This document shows, in pieces, positions 47,053 to 60,475 of a DNA stretch of 64,000 nucleotides. The notes beneath the pieces are model-generated. The model saw only the letters and a program-made list of their open reading frames with translations. It searched no databases and was not told where the DNA came from. Location of the stretch: assembly GCF_002102265.1 (NCBI RefSeq), contig NZ_LQPG01000017.1, positions 206,883 through 270,882 on the forward strand, read 5' to 3'. Source of the DNA: Mycolicibacter longobardus (GTDB lineage: Bacteria > Actinomycetota > Actinomycetes > Mycobacteriales > Mycobacteriaceae). A program made the position numbers and the translations under genes. Each line of letters starts with the position of its first letter. Within the stretch, counting starts at the first letter, position 1.

Positions 47053-48309
47053 TCAGGGTCGTACCGACGTGTCGGGCGGGGGCCCGGGGGGCACCCGGAG
47101 GGTGCGCAGCGCCTCGCGCACCGAGCGGCCCTCGGGCTCGGCGCTCACCGGCACCACCCGCAGCGCGGCCAGCGGGAACAGCCCGCACAACGCGAAGGCC
47201 AGTGGATAGCCCGCGGCGCCGATCAGCGCACCGAACAGCGGGGGAGCGATTCCGGCGGTGAGTCGCTGGGTGGTGTTCTGGGTGCCCAGCGCGCGCCCGC
47301 TCCAGTACGGTCCGGCGAGCTCGGCGATCGCCGTGGAGGACAGTCCGTTGTCCAGCACCGTGATCACCGCGGCGACCACCATCGCGGTCTCGGCGAGATG
47401 GGAGTGCAGGTGGGCGGTCAGTCCCAGGATCAGCATCGCCACCGCTCCGCCGACGGCGAGGCTGCGTACCGGGCGCAGCCGCGACTGCACGCGGTCGGAC
47501 CACCGTCCGGCCAGCACCCGCCCGGCCGCGCCGAGCAACTGCGAGATCGTCACCAGGCCGCCGGCCGCCGCGATCGACCAGTTGGTGTCGACGATCAGCC
47601 ACACCAGCATGAAGGTGGCCAGCACACACTGCGGAACCATCAACAGCGCCGAGGACAAGTGGATGCGCCACAGCACATTCGAGCCGCTGTAGGGGCTGGC
47701 CAACTCCGCTCCGGTGGCCGCCGACCGTGGCCTGCGGGGCGGATCGACCACCCCGATGGCGCACGCCACCGCCGCCACCGCGCACAGCGTCGCCGGGAAC
47801 ATCAGCGCCCGCGCCAGGCCGTGCTCGGCAAGTTCGGGAATCACCTCGGCCCCCAACGCGATCCCCAATGGCTGCGCGGTCTGCCGGATGCCCATCACCA
47901 GCCCACGTTGGTGCGACGGAAACCAGCCGGTCACCAAGCGGCCGCTGGCGCTGTTGGCGCTGGCCGCGGCCATGCCGCCCAGGAACAGGAAGGCGCCCAC
48001 CCCGATCAGCGACTGCATGGACGCGGCCGCGAACGTGGCCAGCGCGGTCAGCGCAGAGCCGACGGACAACACGATCCGCTCGCCGATACGGTCCAGCAGG
48101 GCGCCCCATCCGAACAGCGTGAGCACCATCCCGAAGCTGGGCATCGACGCCAGCAGACCGGCCATTGCCAGGTTGGTCTCCCGCTTGGTTTCCAGCATGG
48201 GGATGACGAAGGCGACACCGTTGATGAAGACGAACGAACACAGCGTGGCGAAGAGGGCGACAATCACGACTGACCAGCGAGCGCCTTTGCTGATCGGCTC
48301 GATGGACAT
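47053..48309 (-). CDS. MFS transporter (Rv2994-like)
   Basis: 418 residues with about twelve hydrophobic segments; first WSVVIVALFATLCSFVFING, a loop with GALLDRIGERI, and GWFPSHQRGLVMGIRQTAQP typical of the major facilitator superfamily. The position between leuB and the FAH-family gene matches Rv2994 of M. tuberculosis. The substrate is not known. The ectoine genes follow on the same strand after only 27 bases, so read-through into them is possible. Confidence 0.9.
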   Translation of the reverse strand: MSIEPISKGARWSVVIVALFATLCSFVFINGVAFVIPMLETKRETNLAMAGLLASMPSFGMVLTLFGWGALLDRIGERIVLSVGSALTALATFAAASMQSLIGVGAFLFLGGMAAASANSASGRLVTGWFPSHQRGLVMGIRQTAQPLGIALGAEVIPELAEHGLARALMFPATLCAVAAVACAIGVVDPPRRPRSAATGAELASPYSGSNVLWRIHLSSALLMVPQCVLATFMLVWLIVDTNWSIAAAGGLVTISQLLGAAGRVLAGRWSDRVQSRLRPVRSLAVGGAVAMLILGLTAHLHSHLAETAMVVAAVITVLDNGLSSTAIAELAGPYWSGRALGTQNTTQRLTAGIAPPLFGALIGAAGYPLAFALCGLFPLAALRVVPVSAEPEGRSVREALRTLRVPPGPPPDTSVRP

Positions 48310-48357
48310 CCGACCATGGTTCCACAGGCCCGCCCGCCGGCCACTAGGCTTGCACGA

Positions 48358-49155
48358 ATGCGCCTAGGCCGAATTGCCAGCCCGGACGGTGTCGCCTTCG
48401 TCAGTCTGGAGGGTGAGCCGGACCGGCCCGACGACATAACCGCGATGACCGCCCGCGAGATCGCCGAGCACCCGTTCGGCACACCGGAGTTCACCGGCCG
48501 GTCCTGGCCGCTGGCCGACGTGCGCCTGCTGGCGCCGATCTTGGCCAGCAAGGTGGTCTGCATCGGGAAGAACTACGCGGCTCACATCGCCGAGATGGGC
48601 GGCGCGCCGCCGGCCAACCCGACGATGTTCCTCAAACCCAACACCGCGATAGTCGGGCCGAACGTGCCGATTCAGCTGCCCGCCAATGCTTCCCCCGTCC
48701 ACTATGAGGGTGAATTGGCCGTGGTGATCTCGCGGCCGTGCAAGGACGTTCCGGCGGCGCGCGCCAAGGACAACATCTTGGGCTACACCATCGGCAATGA
48801 CGTGTCGGCTCGTGATCAGCAGCAGGCGGACGGGCAGTGGACCCGGGCCAAGGGCCACGACACCTTCTGTCCGATCGGACCGTGGATCGTCACCGACCTC
48901 GACCCGGAGGATCTGGCGATCCGCACCGAGGTCAACGGGGTGGTCAAGCAGGACAGCCGGACCTCGCTGATGATGCACGACGTCGGTGCCATCGTGGAGT
49001 GGATCTCCGCGGTGATGACGCTGCTGCCGGGCGACATCATCCTCACCGGCACCCCCGACGGCGTCGGCCCCATCGAACACGGTGACACCGTGTCCGTCTC
49101 CGTCGAAGGCATCGGCACGCTGTCCAATCCCGTTATCCGCAAAGGAAAGTCGTGA
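48358..49155 (+). CDS. Fumarylacetoacetate hydrolase family protein (Rv2993c-like)
   Basis: 265 residues from the ATG at 48358. FAH fold: [20 protein letters not shown], metal ligands in [11 protein letters not shown] (E-x-E) and later NDVSARDQQ, then [15 protein letters not shown] at the end. Such enzymes cleave or isomerise acylpyruvates or hydroxyhepta-dienedioates. TAGGCT eight bases before the ATG suggests a very short leader. The stop overlaps gltX (GTGA). Confidence 0.92.
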   Translation: MRLGRIASPDGVAFVSLEGEPDRPDDITAMTAREIAEHPFGTPEFTGRSWPLADVRLLAPILASKVVCIGKNYAAHIAEMGGAPPANPTMFLKPNTAIVGPNVPIQLPANASPVHYEGELAVVISRPCKDVPAARAKDNILGYTIGNDVSARDQQQADGQWTRAKGHDTFCPIGPWIVTDLDPEDLAIRTEVNGVVKQDSRTSLMMHDVGAIVEWISAVMTLLPGDIILTGTPDGVGPIEHGDTVSVSVEGIGTLSNPVIRKGKS

Positions 49156-50624
49156 CCGCATCTGGTGTACGCGTCCGGTTCTGTCCGTCACCGACCGGCA
49201 CGCCGCACGTCGGGCTGATCCGCACCGCGCTGTTCAACTGGGCCTACGCCCGCCACACCGGGGGGACCTTGGTGTTCCGGGTGGAGGACACCGACGCCGA
49301 ACGTGACAGCGAGGAGAGCTACCTGGCGCTGCTCGATGCGCTGCGCTGGCTTCGCCTGGACTGGGACGAAGGCCCCGAGGTGGGCGGACCCTACGGCCCC
49401 TATCGGCAGTCGCAACGCGCCGATATCCACCGTGACGTGGTGGCGCAGCTGCTGGCGGCGGGCGAGGCCTACGAGGCGTTCTCGACGCCGCAGGAGGTCG
49501 AGGCCCGCCACCTCGCAGCCGGGCGTAACCCAAAGCTGGGCTATGACAACTTCGATCGGGAGCTGACCGCCGACCAGCGGGCCGGCTATCTTGCCGAGGG
49601 TCGCAAGCCTGTCGTGCGGCTGCGGATGCCCGATACCGACCTCGGCTGGGAGGATCTGGTGCGCGGGCCGACGTCCTTTCCGGCGGGCACCGTTCCCGAC
49701 TTCGCGCTGACCCGTGCCAACGGGGATCCGTTGTACACGTTGGTCAATCCGGTCGACGACGCGATGATGAAGATCACCCACGTGCTGCGCGGCGAGGACC
49801 TGTTGCCGTCCACGCCGCGCCAGATCGCGCTGTACCAGGCGTTGATGCGTATCGGCATTGCCGATCGGATCCCGGAATTCGCCCATCTGCCAACGGTTCT
49901 GGGTGAGGGCACCAAGAAACTGTCCAAGCGCGACCCGCAGTCGAATCTGTTCGCGCACCGAGACCGGGGCTTCATCCCCGAGGGCCTGCTGAACTACCTG
50001 GCTTTGCTGGGCTGGTCGATCGCCGACGACCGCGACGTGTTCAGCCTCGACGAGATGGTCGCCGCGTTCGACGTGGTGGACGTCAACTCCAACCCGGCCC
50101 GGTTCGACCAGAAGAAGGCCGATGCGCTCAACGCCGAGCACATCAGGCTGCTCGACGTCGACGACTTCACCGCGCGGCTGCGCGGCTATCTCGACACCCA
50201 CGGTCACGACACCGGTCTGGACGACGCCGGCTTCGCGGCGGCTGCGGCGCTGGTGCAGACCCGCATCGTGGTTCTGGGTGACGCCTGGCCGTTGCTGAAG
50301 TTCTTCAACGACGACCACTACGTGCTGGACGAGCGGGCCGCCGCCAAGGAGTTGGGGCCCGACGCCGTGCCCGCCCTGGACGCGGCCATCGCCGCGCTGG
50401 AGGGCGTGGGGGACTGGACCACCGCCGAGATCGAGGCCGCGCTGAAGGCGGCGCTGCTGGACGGGCTGGAGCTCAAACCGCGCAAGGCGTTCGGCCCGAT
50501 CCGGGTCGCGGTCTCCGGAGGGTTGGTCAGCCCGCCGCTGTTCGAGTCGCTGGAACTGCTGGGTTCGGCACGCAGCCTGACCCGGTTGCGGGCCGCTCGC
50601 GACGGCGTCGGGGAAGCGCGATGA
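49152..50624 (+). CDS. gltX: Glutamyl-tRNA synthetase
   Basis: 490 residues, GTG start. Class I synthetase with the HIGH-type motif [19 protein letters not shown] and the KMSKS-type loop [11 protein letters not shown]. It charges tRNA-Glu and, non-discriminating, probably tRNA-Gln, whose correction needs the GatCAB enzyme encoded earlier in the window. The tRNA-Gln and tRNA-Glu genes follow at once. Confidence 0.98.
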   Translation: MTASGVRVRFCPSPTGTPHVGLIRTALFNWAYARHTGGTLVFRVEDTDAERDSEESYLALLDALRWLRLDWDEGPEVGGPYGPYRQSQRADIHRDVVAQLLAAGEAYEAFSTPQEVEARHLAAGRNPKLGYDNFDRELTADQRAGYLAEGRKPVVRLRMPDTDLGWEDLVRGPTSFPAGTVPDFALTRANGDPLYTLVNPVDDAMMKITHVLRGEDLLPSTPRQIALYQALMRIGIADRIPEFAHLPTVLGEGTKKLSKRDPQSNLFAHRDRGFIPEGLLNYLALLGWSIADDRDVFSLDEMVAAFDVVDVNSNPARFDQKKADALNAEHIRLLDVDDFTARLRGYLDTHGHDTGLDDAGFAAAAALVQTRIVVLGDAWPLLKFFNDDHYVLDERAAAKELGPDAVPALDAAIAALEGVGDWTTAEIEAALKAALLDGLELKPRKAFGPIRVAVSGGLVSPPLFESLELLGSARSLTRLRAARDGVGEAR

Positions 50625-50722
50625 GTACTTCGCGCTAGAAGTTTGGTAGTCTGCACGTCGGCCCACAGCGGCTGGCCGGAAGTGCTCCAGCGGCACTCTG
50701 ACCAGCGGTAATGGTCTGCCAA

Positions 50723-50794
50723 TGGGGTATGGTGTAATTGGCAACACAGCTGATTCTGGTTCAGCCATTCTAGGTTCGAGTCCTGGTACCCCAG
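50723..50794 (+). tRNA. glnU: tRNA-Gln (CTG)
   Basis: Acceptor stem TGGGGTA / TACCCCA, anticodon stem GCTGA/TCAGC with loop TTCTGGT (anticodon CTG, reading CAG), T-arm AGGTTCGAGTCCT. The CCA end is not encoded. It lies after gltX, as in M. tuberculosis. Confidence 0.95.
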
Positions 50795-50867
50795 CAAAAT
50801 CGGTCCGCCGCAAGCGATTAGGCGGGCCGTATGGGTTGAGCTATGCTGGCAACCCGGAAATGTTCTA

Positions 50868-50940
50868 GCCCCCGTCGTCTAGCGGCCTAGGACGCCGCCC
50901 TCTCACGGCGGTAGCGTGGGTTCGAATCCCATCGGGGGTA
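50868..50940 (+). tRNA. gluU: tRNA-Glu (CTC)
   Basis: Acceptor stem GCCCCCG / CGGGGGT, with a G-U first pair. Anticodon stem CCGCC/GGCGG, loop CTCTCAC (anticodon CTC, reading GAG), T-arm GTGGGTTCGAATCCCAT. CCA not encoded. Confidence 0.95.
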
Positions 50941-50952
50941 CTCAAAAAATCA

Positions 50953-50987
50953 AAAGGCCCGCACCCCTCTCATAGGTGCGGGCCTTT
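50953..50987. terminator. Terminator after the tRNA pair
   Basis: Perfect 13-bp stem AAAGGCCCGCACC / GGTGCGGGCCTTT with a 9-base loop, between the tRNA genes and the convergent PPOX gene. It can serve both directions. Confidence 0.9.
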
Positions 50988-51011
50988 GCTGTCCGTCCGG
51001 GTCGCGCGGTC

Positions 51012-51512
51012 TCAGTCGGTGGCCGGCGCCGTCGACCCGGCCAGCGGCATCGCCGGCAACCCGAGCTTGCGGTGGTCCCAGGACCGGGTGCGCTGTGTGA
51101 CGATGCGCACAGCAACCCGGTTGTTCATCATCGCGTCGACGCCGGGCTTCATCTCGTCGGTGTAGGGGCCGGTGTAACGCTCCCAGACGCTGACGCCCAC
51201 CCGGAAGAGGGCGTCCGGGTCGTCGATGATCTCCGCGACACCCTCGAAGGACACCCCGCGCAGCGTGTCGTAGGTCTGGCCGGCCTCCAGCAGGAAGCTG
51301 ACCCGCGGATCGCGGCGCAGGTTGACCGCCTTCTGCGACTTGGCCTTGGTTTCGAGCCAGATCTCGCCGTCGAGCACCGCGTACCACATCGCGGTCAGGT
51401 GCGGCTGGCCGTCGGGGCCGATGGTGGCCAGTGTTCCGGTGCGGTGGGTGGTGACGAAGTCGGCGATCTCGGCGTCGGTCATGACGATCTGTGCGCGCTG
51501 CTTGGTTCCCAT
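51012..51512 (-). CDS. PPOX-class F420-dependent enzyme (Rv2991-like)
   Basis: 166 residues, matching the 163-residue Rv2991 in the same place. Split-barrel flavin/deazaflavin reductase fold: VTTHRTGTLATIGPDGQPHL, AMWYAVLDGEIWLETKAKSQ and KAVNLRRDPRVSFLLEAG. Family members bind F420 and reduce or bind hydrophobic substrates. The specific role is unknown. Confidence 0.88.
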   Translation of the reverse strand: MGTKQRAQIVMTDAEIADFVTTHRTGTLATIGPDGQPHLTAMWYAVLDGEIWLETKAKSQKAVNLRRDPRVSFLLEAGQTYDTLRGVSFEGVAEIIDDPDALFRVGVSVWERYTGPYTDEMKPGVDAMMNNRVAVRIVTQRTRSWDHRKLGLPAMPLAGSTAPATD

Positions 51513-51545
51513 GCCAGCAGTCTGTCAGGCGGATCAGATCCCCCG

Positions 51546-51605
51546 GCGAGCAGACACAGAATCGCACTGTGGAGACGATCGACGTGCGATTCTGTGTCTG
51601 CTCGC
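51546..51605. repeat. Dispersed palindrome family, copy B
   Basis: Perfect 22-base arms at 51546-51567 and 51584-51605 (the right arm starts GTGCGATTCTGTGTCTGCTC) around a 16-base loop, lying between the IclR and PPOX genes. The best preserved of the three copies. Confidence 0.85.
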
Positions 51606-51620
51606 GGTCTGACGCTACGA

Positions 51621-52322
51621 CTACATCCTGGCGGTGAGAGCGTCGGCGGCCGCCAGAAGCTCGGTGGCCCAGCGCGCCCCCGGGCGTCGCCCCATCCGGT
51701 CGATCGGGCCCGACACCGAGATCGCTGCCACCACGGCACCACGCTGATCGCGCACCGGGGCCGAAATGCTTGCCACCCCCGGTTCGCGTTCGGCGATGCT
51801 CTGCGCCCAGCCCCGCCGCCGCACCTCCGACAGGGTTCGGCTGGTGAACTTGGCCTCCGCCAGCACTTCCTGCTGGACGGCCGGGTCGGCGTAGGCCAGC
51901 AGAACCTTGGCTCCCGAACCAGCCGTCATCGGCAGCCGGGCGCCGACGGGGACGGTGTCGCGCAGCCCCGCAGGAGGTTCCAGCGCCGCGACACAGACCC
52001 GCGCGGAGCCCTCGCGGCGGTACAGCTGCGCACTCTCGCCGGTGATCTCCCGCAGCCGTGGCAGCACCGCCGCAGCCGCCGCCCGCAGCGGGTCGTCGGC
52101 GCGGGCGGCCAGTTCGCTGACCGCAGGACCGATCTGCCAGCGGCCGTCGTCGTCGCGCCCGAGCAGCCGGTGGGTCTCCAGGCCGGCGGCCAGCCGGTGC
52201 GCCGTGGCGCGGGGCAGACCGGTGCGATCGCACAGTTCGGCCAACCCGCACGGCGATTCGGCGATGGTGTGCAGCACTGCCAGCGCTTTGTCCAGAACCC
52301 CGATGCCGCTATGCTGTCCCAT
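51621..52322 (-). CDS. IclR-family regulator (Rv2989/LtbR-like)
   Basis: 233 residues. Winged helix (GLAELCDRTGLPRATAHRLA) and IclR effector domain (PMTAGSGAKVLLAYADPAV, SEVRRRGWAQSIAEREPGVA). It is divergent from leuCD. The corynebacterial homologue in the same arrangement, LtbR, represses leucine and tryptophan synthesis genes, so the same role is likely. The 19-bp palindrome at 52336-52354 between the two start codons is the probable site. Confidence 0.9.
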   Translation of the reverse strand: MGQHSGIGVLDKALAVLHTIAESPCGLAELCDRTGLPRATAHRLAAGLETHRLLGRDDDGRWQIGPAVSELAARADDPLRAAAAAVLPRLREITGESAQLYRREGSARVCVAALEPPAGLRDTVPVGARLPMTAGSGAKVLLAYADPAVQQEVLAEAKFTSRTLSEVRRRGWAQSIAEREPGVASISAPVRDQRGAVVAAISVSGPIDRMGRRPGARWATELLAAADALTARM

Positions 52323-52335
52323 ATAAAGATATTAG

Positions 52336-52354
52336 CGTCTCATAATATGAGACG
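52336..52354. promoter_or_regulatory. Operator between the IclR gene and leuCD
   Basis: CGTCTCATAATATGAGACG is a perfect inverted repeat (8-base arms, 3-base centre). It lies 14 bases from each of the two divergent start codons, so one bound dimer could control both directions. Confidence 0.75.
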
Positions 52355-52368
52355 GCATAGATTGAGGG

Positions 52369-53796
52369 ATGGCAGTGATGTTTGAGACGCAGCAGCCTCG
52401 CACCCTGGCCGAAAAGGTCTGGGCAGACCACGTCGTGGTGTCCGGCGGCGGGACCGAACCCGACCTCATCTACATCGATCTGCATCTGGTCCATGAGGTC
52501 ACCAGCCCGCAGGCCTTCGAGGGTCTGCGCCTGGCCGGACGCCCGGTTCGGCGCCCGGATCTGACCATCGCCACCGAGGACCACAACGTGCCGACGATCG
52601 ATATCGACAAGCCGATCGCGGATCCGGTGTCGCGCACCCAGGTCGAGACGCTGCGGAGCAACTGCGCCGAGTTCGGCATCCGGTTGCACCCGATGGGCGA
52701 CGCCGAGCAGGGCATCGTGCACATCATCGGGCCGCAACTGGGGCTCACCCAGCCGGGCATGACCGTGGTCTGCGGCGACAGCCACACCTCCACCCACGGC
52801 GCTTTCGGTGCGCTGGCAATGGGTATCGGCACCTCGGAGGTCGAACACGTGCTGGCCACCCAGACGCTGCCGCTGCGGCCGTTCAAGACGATGGCGGTCA
52901 ACGTCGAAGGGCAGCTGCCGGAGGGCGTGACGGCCAAGGACATCATCCTGGCGGTGATCGCCCAGATCGGCACCGGCGGCGGCCAGGGCTACGTCATCGA
53001 ATACCGCGGCAGTGCCATTGAGGCGCTGTCGATGGAGGCCCGGATGACGATCTGCAACATGAGCATTGAGGCCGGCGCCCGAGCCGGCATGATCGCTCCC
53101 GACGCCACCACCTACGAGTATCTGCGTGGCCGGCCGCATGCGCCGACCGGAGCGGACTGGGACGCTGCCGTGGCCTACTGGAGCGGCCTGCGGACCGACC
53201 CGGGCGCCGAGTTCGACGCCGAGGTCTACCTGGACGCGGCCGCGCTGACACCGTTCGTCACCTGGGGCACCAACCCCGGCCAGGGGGTGCCTCTGGGTGC
53301 CGCGGTTCCCGATCCGGAGTCGATCAACGACGATGCCGAGCGGCGGGCCGCGGAGAAGGCATTGGCCTACATGGACCTTCAGCCGGGGACGTCGATGCGT
53401 GACATCCCGGTCGACACCGTGTTCGTCGGGTCATGCACCAACGGTCGCATCGAGGACCTGCGGGCGGTGGCAGACGTGCTGCGCGGGCGTCACGTCTCCG
53501 ACAACGTGCGGATGCTGGTGGTGCCGGGATCTATGCGGGTGCGTCATCAGGCCGAAGCCGAAGGCCTCGCCGAGGTTTTCACCGCGGCGGGCGCCGAGTG
53601 GCGCGAGCCCGGTTGCTCGATGTGCCTGGGGATGAACCCGGATCAGCTGGCGCCGGGTCAGAGGTGCGCGTCGACCTCCAACCGCAATTTCGAGGGACGG
53701 CAGGGCAAGGGCGGGCGGACCCATCTGGTGTCGCCGGCGGTTGCCGCCGCCACCGCCGTCCGCGGGACCCTGTCGGCCCCTTCCGACTTGAACTGA
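52369..53796 (+). CDS. leuC: 3-isopropylmalate dehydratase large subunit
   Basis: 475 residues. Aconitase-family large subunit; 4Fe-4S cysteines in [14 protein letters not shown] and CSMCLGMN, substrate residues in [20 protein letters not shown] and [17 protein letters not shown]. It interconverts 2- and 3-isopropylmalate in leucine synthesis with LeuD. An ATG three codons in (52378) is an alternative start. leuD follows after 28 bases. Confidence 0.98.
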   Translation: MAVMFETQQPRTLAEKVWADHVVVSGGGTEPDLIYIDLHLVHEVTSPQAFEGLRLAGRPVRRPDLTIATEDHNVPTIDIDKPIADPVSRTQVETLRSNCAEFGIRLHPMGDAEQGIVHIIGPQLGLTQPGMTVVCGDSHTSTHGAFGALAMGIGTSEVEHVLATQTLPLRPFKTMAVNVEGQLPEGVTAKDIILAVIAQIGTGGGQGYVIEYRGSAIEALSMEARMTICNMSIEAGARAGMIAPDATTYEYLRGRPHAPTGADWDAAVAYWSGLRTDPGAEFDAEVYLDAAALTPFVTWGTNPGQGVPLGAAVPDPESINDDAERRAAEKALAYMDLQPGTSMRDIPVDTVFVGSCTNGRIEDLRAVADVLRGRHVSDNVRMLVVPGSMRVRHQAEAEGLAEVFTAAGAEWREPGCSMCLGMNPDQLAPGQRCASTSNRNFEGRQGKGGRTHLVSPAVAAATAVRGTLSAPSDLN

Positions 53797-53824
53797 CCGA
53801 CACGGTATTTAAAGGAGCCTAGTC

Positions 53825-54421
53825 ATGGAAGCTTTCCACACCCATACCGGAATCGGAGTCCCGCTGCGGCGGTCCAATGTCGACACCGACCAAATCATTC
53901 CCGCGGTCTATTTGAAGCGCATCACCCGGACCGGATTCGAGGACGGCTTGTTCGCCACGTGGCGCACCGACCCGTCCTTTGTGCTGAATCTCAGCCCTTT
54001 CGACCAAGGTTCGGTACTGGTGGCCGGGCCGGACTTCGGCACCGGGTCGTCGCGGGAACACGCGGTGTGGGCGCTGCTCGACTACGGGTTCCGGGTGGTG
54101 ATCTCCTCGCGGTTCGCCGACATCTTCCGGGGCAACGCCGGCAAGGCGGGGTTGTTGGCGGCCCAGGTGGCCCAAGACGATGTGGAACTCCTGTGGAAAG
54201 TCATCGAGGAGAGCCCGGGGCTGGAAATCACTGTCAATCTTCAAGATCGGAATATCACCGCCGGAACGGTGGTGGTGGCGTTCACTATTGACGACTACAC
54301 CGCCTGGCGGTTGTCCGAGGGACTCGACGATATAGGCCTTACGCTGCGGAAACTCGACGAAATCGATTCCTTCGAGGCGGCTCGCCCGGGATGGAAACCG
54401 CGCACCCTGCCCGCTTCTTGA
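53825..54421 (+). CDS. leuD: 3-isopropylmalate dehydratase small subunit
   Basis: 198 residues with a good ribosome site (AAAGGAG). Swivel-domain subunit: [20 protein letters not shown], then [20 protein letters not shown] and [19 protein letters not shown]. Partner of LeuC. Confidence 0.98.
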   Translation: MEAFHTHTGIGVPLRRSNVDTDQIIPAVYLKRITRTGFEDGLFATWRTDPSFVLNLSPFDQGSVLVAGPDFGTGSSREHAVWALLDYGFRVVISSRFADIFRGNAGKAGLLAAQVAQDDVELLWKVIEESPGLEITVNLQDRNITAGTVVVAFTIDDYTAWRLSEGLDDIGLTLRKLDEIDSFEAARPGWKPRTLPAS

Positions 54422-54609
54422 GGGCGCGTTCCGGGGCCTAATTCCGGCGGGCGGAGCGGTCGCCTCAGCGCCCTAGGGCGGTAACCGGATTGCCGAATTC
54501 GCCGATAATCTCATCTGAAATTGCGCGTGGCTCTTGGATATCAGTGGTATCAGGGTTTACCGTGTGCTCTAGTCGGCTCAAGTAGGGCCACTGGTTTCGG
54601 AGGGATTGG

Positions 54610-55296
54610 ATGAACAAAGCAGAGCTCATCGAGGTGCTCACAAAGGAATTGGACACTGACCGCAGGTCGGCGACCGAAGCCGTCGAGCATTTCGTCAATG
54701 CCATTGTGCGCGCCGTCCACAAGGGTGAGAGCGTCACCATCACCGGGTTCGGCGTTTTCGAGCGCCGTCGTCGCGCCGCGCGCGTGGCCCGCAATCCCCG
54801 CACCGGCGAAACGGTCAAGGTGAAGCCGACGTCTGTCCCGGCTTTCCGGCCTGGTGCGCAGTTCAAGGCGATTGTTTCTGGCGCGCAGCGTGTCCCGTCC
54901 GAGGGACTTGCCGTCAAGCGCGGTGCCGGTGCCACGGCGGCGAAGCCGGCGAAGAAGTCGGCAGCCAAGAAGGCCACCAAGGCCGCCGCGAAGAAGTCGC
55001 CGGCCAAGAAGGCCACCAAGGCGGCGGTGAAGAAGGCTCCGGCCAAGAAGGTGGTCGCTAAGAAGGCGGCGACCAAGGCTCCGGCCAAGAAGGTGGTCGC
55101 CAAGAAGGCGGCGACCAAGGCTCCGGCCAAGAAGGTGACCGCCAAGAAGACGGCGACCAAGGCTCCGGTCCGCAAGGCCGCGACCAAGGCTCCGGCTAAG
55201 AAGGTGGTCGCTAAGAAGGCGGCGACCAAGGCCGTCGCGAAGAAGGCTCCGGCCAAGAAGGCCACCAAGGCCACGGCACGAAAAGGCCGTAAGTAG
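54610..55296 (+). CDS. hupB: Histone-like DNA-binding protein HU with lysine-rich tail
   Basis: 228 residues. The first 90 form a normal HU fold ([40 protein letters not shown]). The rest is a mycobacterial Lys/Ala/Pro tail of PAKK repeats. Part of the tail DNA (55036-55230) consists of 42-bp near-identical units ([14 protein letters not shown]), so its length is likely to vary between strains. It compacts the chromosome. GGAGG precedes the ATG. Confidence 0.97.
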   Translation: MNKAELIEVLTKELDTDRRSATEAVEHFVNAIVRAVHKGESVTITGFGVFERRRRAARVARNPRTGETVKVKPTSVPAFRPGAQFKAIVSGAQRVPSEGLAVKRGAGATAAKPAKKSAAKKATKAAAKKSPAKKATKAAVKKAPAKKVVAKKAATKAPAKKVVAKKAATKAPAKKVTAKKTATKAPVRKAATKAPAKKVVAKKAATKAVAKKAPAKKATKATARKGRK

Positions 55297-55306
55297 CAAC
55301 GAATAG

Positions 55307-55341
55307 CCGAGCGCCGCGGGGTAACCCCCCGCGGCGCTCGG
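55307..55341. terminator. Terminator between hupB and mutT1
   Basis: Perfect 15-bp stem CCGAGCGCCGCGGGG / CCCCGCGGCGCTCGG with a 5-base loop, between convergent genes. No strong T-run. Confidence 0.85.
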
Positions 55342-55345
55342 TCGT

Positions 55346-56263
55346 TCACACCAACGCTTGGGCCGCCAGCGGACTGCCGAGGTGGTCTGCGGCGATCAGC
55401 CGGCCGCCCGACAGCGACAGCACCCAGGTGCTGCCCTTGCGGTTGCGGGACTTGTCCGGGCTGATGCCGTCGCGGTAACACCACCACGAGATCAGGTCCG
55501 GAATCACCTTGCCCTGCGTACAGATAACCGGCGTACCGCCCAGCCGGGCGATCTCCAGCACCCTGCGGCGGGCGATCTTCGGGTTGCCGGAATAGGACTC
55601 TTCTGTCAGAGCCGGCTCGTTGTGCACGCTCACGCCGAGCTCGGCGGCCAGCGGTTCCACGGTCTGGTGGCAGCGCACCCGGTCTGCCGCGTATACCGTG
55701 GCCGCACCGAAGGCCAGCAGCTGACCGGTGAGGGCCTCGGCTTGGGCGCGGCCCTTCTTGTCCAGCGGACGCCGGCTGTCGTTGCCGGAGAACCGCGACC
55801 GGCGCCCGGCGGTGCCGTGCCGCACGATCAACACCGTCTCGGTGTCGGCGGGAGCCTTGGCGAACCGTCGCAGTATCTTCCGGTCGTAAGGGTAGTGCAG
55901 TTCCTTCATCGCGTCGGCGACCGGCAGCCAAACCAGATCGTCCACCTCGTGGTTGGGTACGAAGTCACCGCCCAATGCCCGTGCGGTCCAATACCGCACC
56001 TTCTTGACGCCCTGCTGGACCGGATAGCTGACCGCCCCAAGCCGTCGGCCCAGGTGTGCGTGTTGGCCGGTCTCCTCGAGAATCTCCCGCACGGCCGTGA
56101 CCGGTTCGGTCTCACCGGGATCGACCTTGCCCTTGGGCAGTGACCAGTCGTCGTAGCGGGGGCGGTGGATGAGGGCCACCTCGACTGCCTTGCGTCGCTT
56201 CCGCCACAGCACCGCGCCGGCGGCGTAGACGACCTTGTCCGCCGTCCCGGAACCATTCGACAC
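55346..56263 (-). CDS. mutT1: Nudix hydrolase / histidine phosphatase MutT1
   Basis: 305 residues from the GTG at 56263, chosen because the M. tuberculosis protein begins at the corresponding VS...[11 protein letters not shown]. An open frame extends to a TTG at 56356 and would overlap the ppk end by 23 bases. Nudix box in [20 protein letters not shown] (G-x5-E-x7-R-E-x2-E-E-x-G) and a C-terminal histidine-phosphatase domain with VRHGTAG. It removes 8-oxo-GTP/dGTP and related damaged nucleotides. Confidence 0.92.
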   Translation of the reverse strand: MSNGSGTADKVVYAAGAVLWRKRRKAVEVALIHRPRYDDWSLPKGKVDPGETEPVTAVREILEETGQHAHLGRRLGAVSYPVQQGVKKVRYWTARALGGDFVPNHEVDDLVWLPVADAMKELHYPYDRKILRRFAKAPADTETVLIVRHGTAGRRSRFSGNDSRRPLDKKGRAQAEALTGQLLAFGAATVYAADRVRCHQTVEPLAAELGVSVHNEPALTEESYSGNPKIARRRVLEIARLGGTPVICTQGKVIPDLISWWCYRDGISPDKSRNRKGSTWVLSLSGGRLIAADHLGSPLAAQALV

Positions 56264-56333
56264 CGTCGTCTCGAGCACCTTCCACTCCTGCAGGTCAATT
56301 CGGGCCTCGGCGGCGGCGGTCGACCGCCGGACG

Positions 56334-59293
<2,960 letters not shown>

Positions 59294-59313
59294 CTATAGG
59301 GAGGTGATGTCAG

Positions 59314-60342
59314 GTGGCCGGCACTGAGGGCACTGTCGCGGTAATGGGAGCCGGCGCGTGGGGCACCGCCCTGGCCAAAGTGCTTGCCGACGCCGGCAGC
59401 CAGGTCAGACTCTGGGCTCGCCGGCCCGATATCGCCGCCCAGATCAACGAGACTCGCCGCAACCCCGACTATCTGCCGGGCTACCTGGTGCCCGAGGCGG
59501 TGCGCGCCACCAGCGACCCGGCCGAGGCCGTGGACGGCCTGACCACCATCGTGCTGGCCGTGCCGGCCCAGACCATGCGGGCCAATCTTCAGGCGTGGAC
59601 ACCGCATCTGACCGACAGCGCCACCCTGGTCAGCGTCGCCAAGGGCATCGAACTCGGCACGCTGATGCGGATGAGCCAGGTGATCGCTGCGGTGAGCGGG
59701 TTCGATCCCGGCCAGGTCGCGGTGGTGTCCGGCCCCAACCTTGCGGCCGAGATCGCCGCCGGACAGCCCGCGGCGACCGTGGTCGCCTGCACCGATTCCG
59801 GTCGTGCGGTCGCGCTGCAGCGGATGCTCAACACCGGCTACTTCCGTCCCTACACCAACGCCGACGTGATCGGCACCGAGATCGGCGGCGCCTGCAAGAA
59901 CGTCATCGCCCTGGCCTGCGGGATGGCGGCGGGGGTGGGCCTGGGCGAGAACACCGCGGCGGCGATCATCACCCGGGGCCTGGCCGAGATCATTCGCCTG
60001 GGTGTTGCGCTGGGGGCCAAGGGCGCCACCCTGGCCGGCCTGGCCGGGGTGGGTGATCTGGTGGCGACCTGCACCTCGCCGCATTCGCGCAACCGATCAT
60101 TCGGGGAACGGCTGGGCCGGGGTGAGGCGATGCCGCCGGTGCCGGGTTCCACGGGGTTGTCCAGCACCGCCGACGGCCATGTCGTCGAGGGCGTGACGTC
60201 CTGCCAGTCGGTGCTGGCGCTGGCCTCGAGCTATGACGTGGAGATGCCCCTGACCGATGCCGTGCACCGGGTCTGCCACATGGGGTTGTCGGTCAACGAG
60301 GCGGTGGCGCTGCTGCTGGGACGTCGCACCAAACCGGAGTAG
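59314..60342 (+). CDS. gpsA: Glycerol-3-phosphate dehydrogenase (NAD(P)+)
   Basis: 342 residues, GTG start with GGAGGTGA five bases upstream. N-terminal NAD site [20 protein letters not shown], catalytic Lys in [12 protein letters not shown] and NTRGLAEI-like [19 protein letters not shown]. It reduces dihydroxyacetone phosphate for phospholipid synthesis. Followed by the repeat pair and ddl. Confidence 0.97.
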   Translation: MAGTEGTVAVMGAGAWGTALAKVLADAGSQVRLWARRPDIAAQINETRRNPDYLPGYLVPEAVRATSDPAEAVDGLTTIVLAVPAQTMRANLQAWTPHLTDSATLVSVAKGIELGTLMRMSQVIAAVSGFDPGQVAVVSGPNLAAEIAAGQPAATVVACTDSGRAVALQRMLNTGYFRPYTNADVIGTEIGGACKNVIALACGMAAGVGLGENTAAAIITRGLAEIIRLGVALGAKGATLAGLAGVGDLVATCTSPHSRNRSFGERLGRGEAMPPVPGSTGLSSTADGHVVEGVTSCQSVLALASSYDVEMPLTDAVHRVCHMGLSVNEAVALLLGRRTKPE

Positions 60343-60349
60343 GCGGTCC

Positions 60350-60463
60350 CGGTTCATGGGGCGGTCCAGCTTCGCCTCTCCTGCGTCGAGGCTCGCTGAC
60401 CGCCCGGGTTCATGGGGCGGTCCAGCTTCGCCTCTCCTGCGTCGAGGCTCGCTGACCGCCCGG
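60350..60463 (+). repeat. Two 56-bp repeat units between gpsA and ddl
   Basis: Two tandem units with core CAGCTTCGCCTCTCCTGCGT at 60367 and 60423. They match the ectA units at 46745-46858 but with a 56-base period. They fill the whole gap and end at the ddl -10 box. Confidence 0.9.
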
Positions 60464-60475
60464 TACCCTCTGCGT

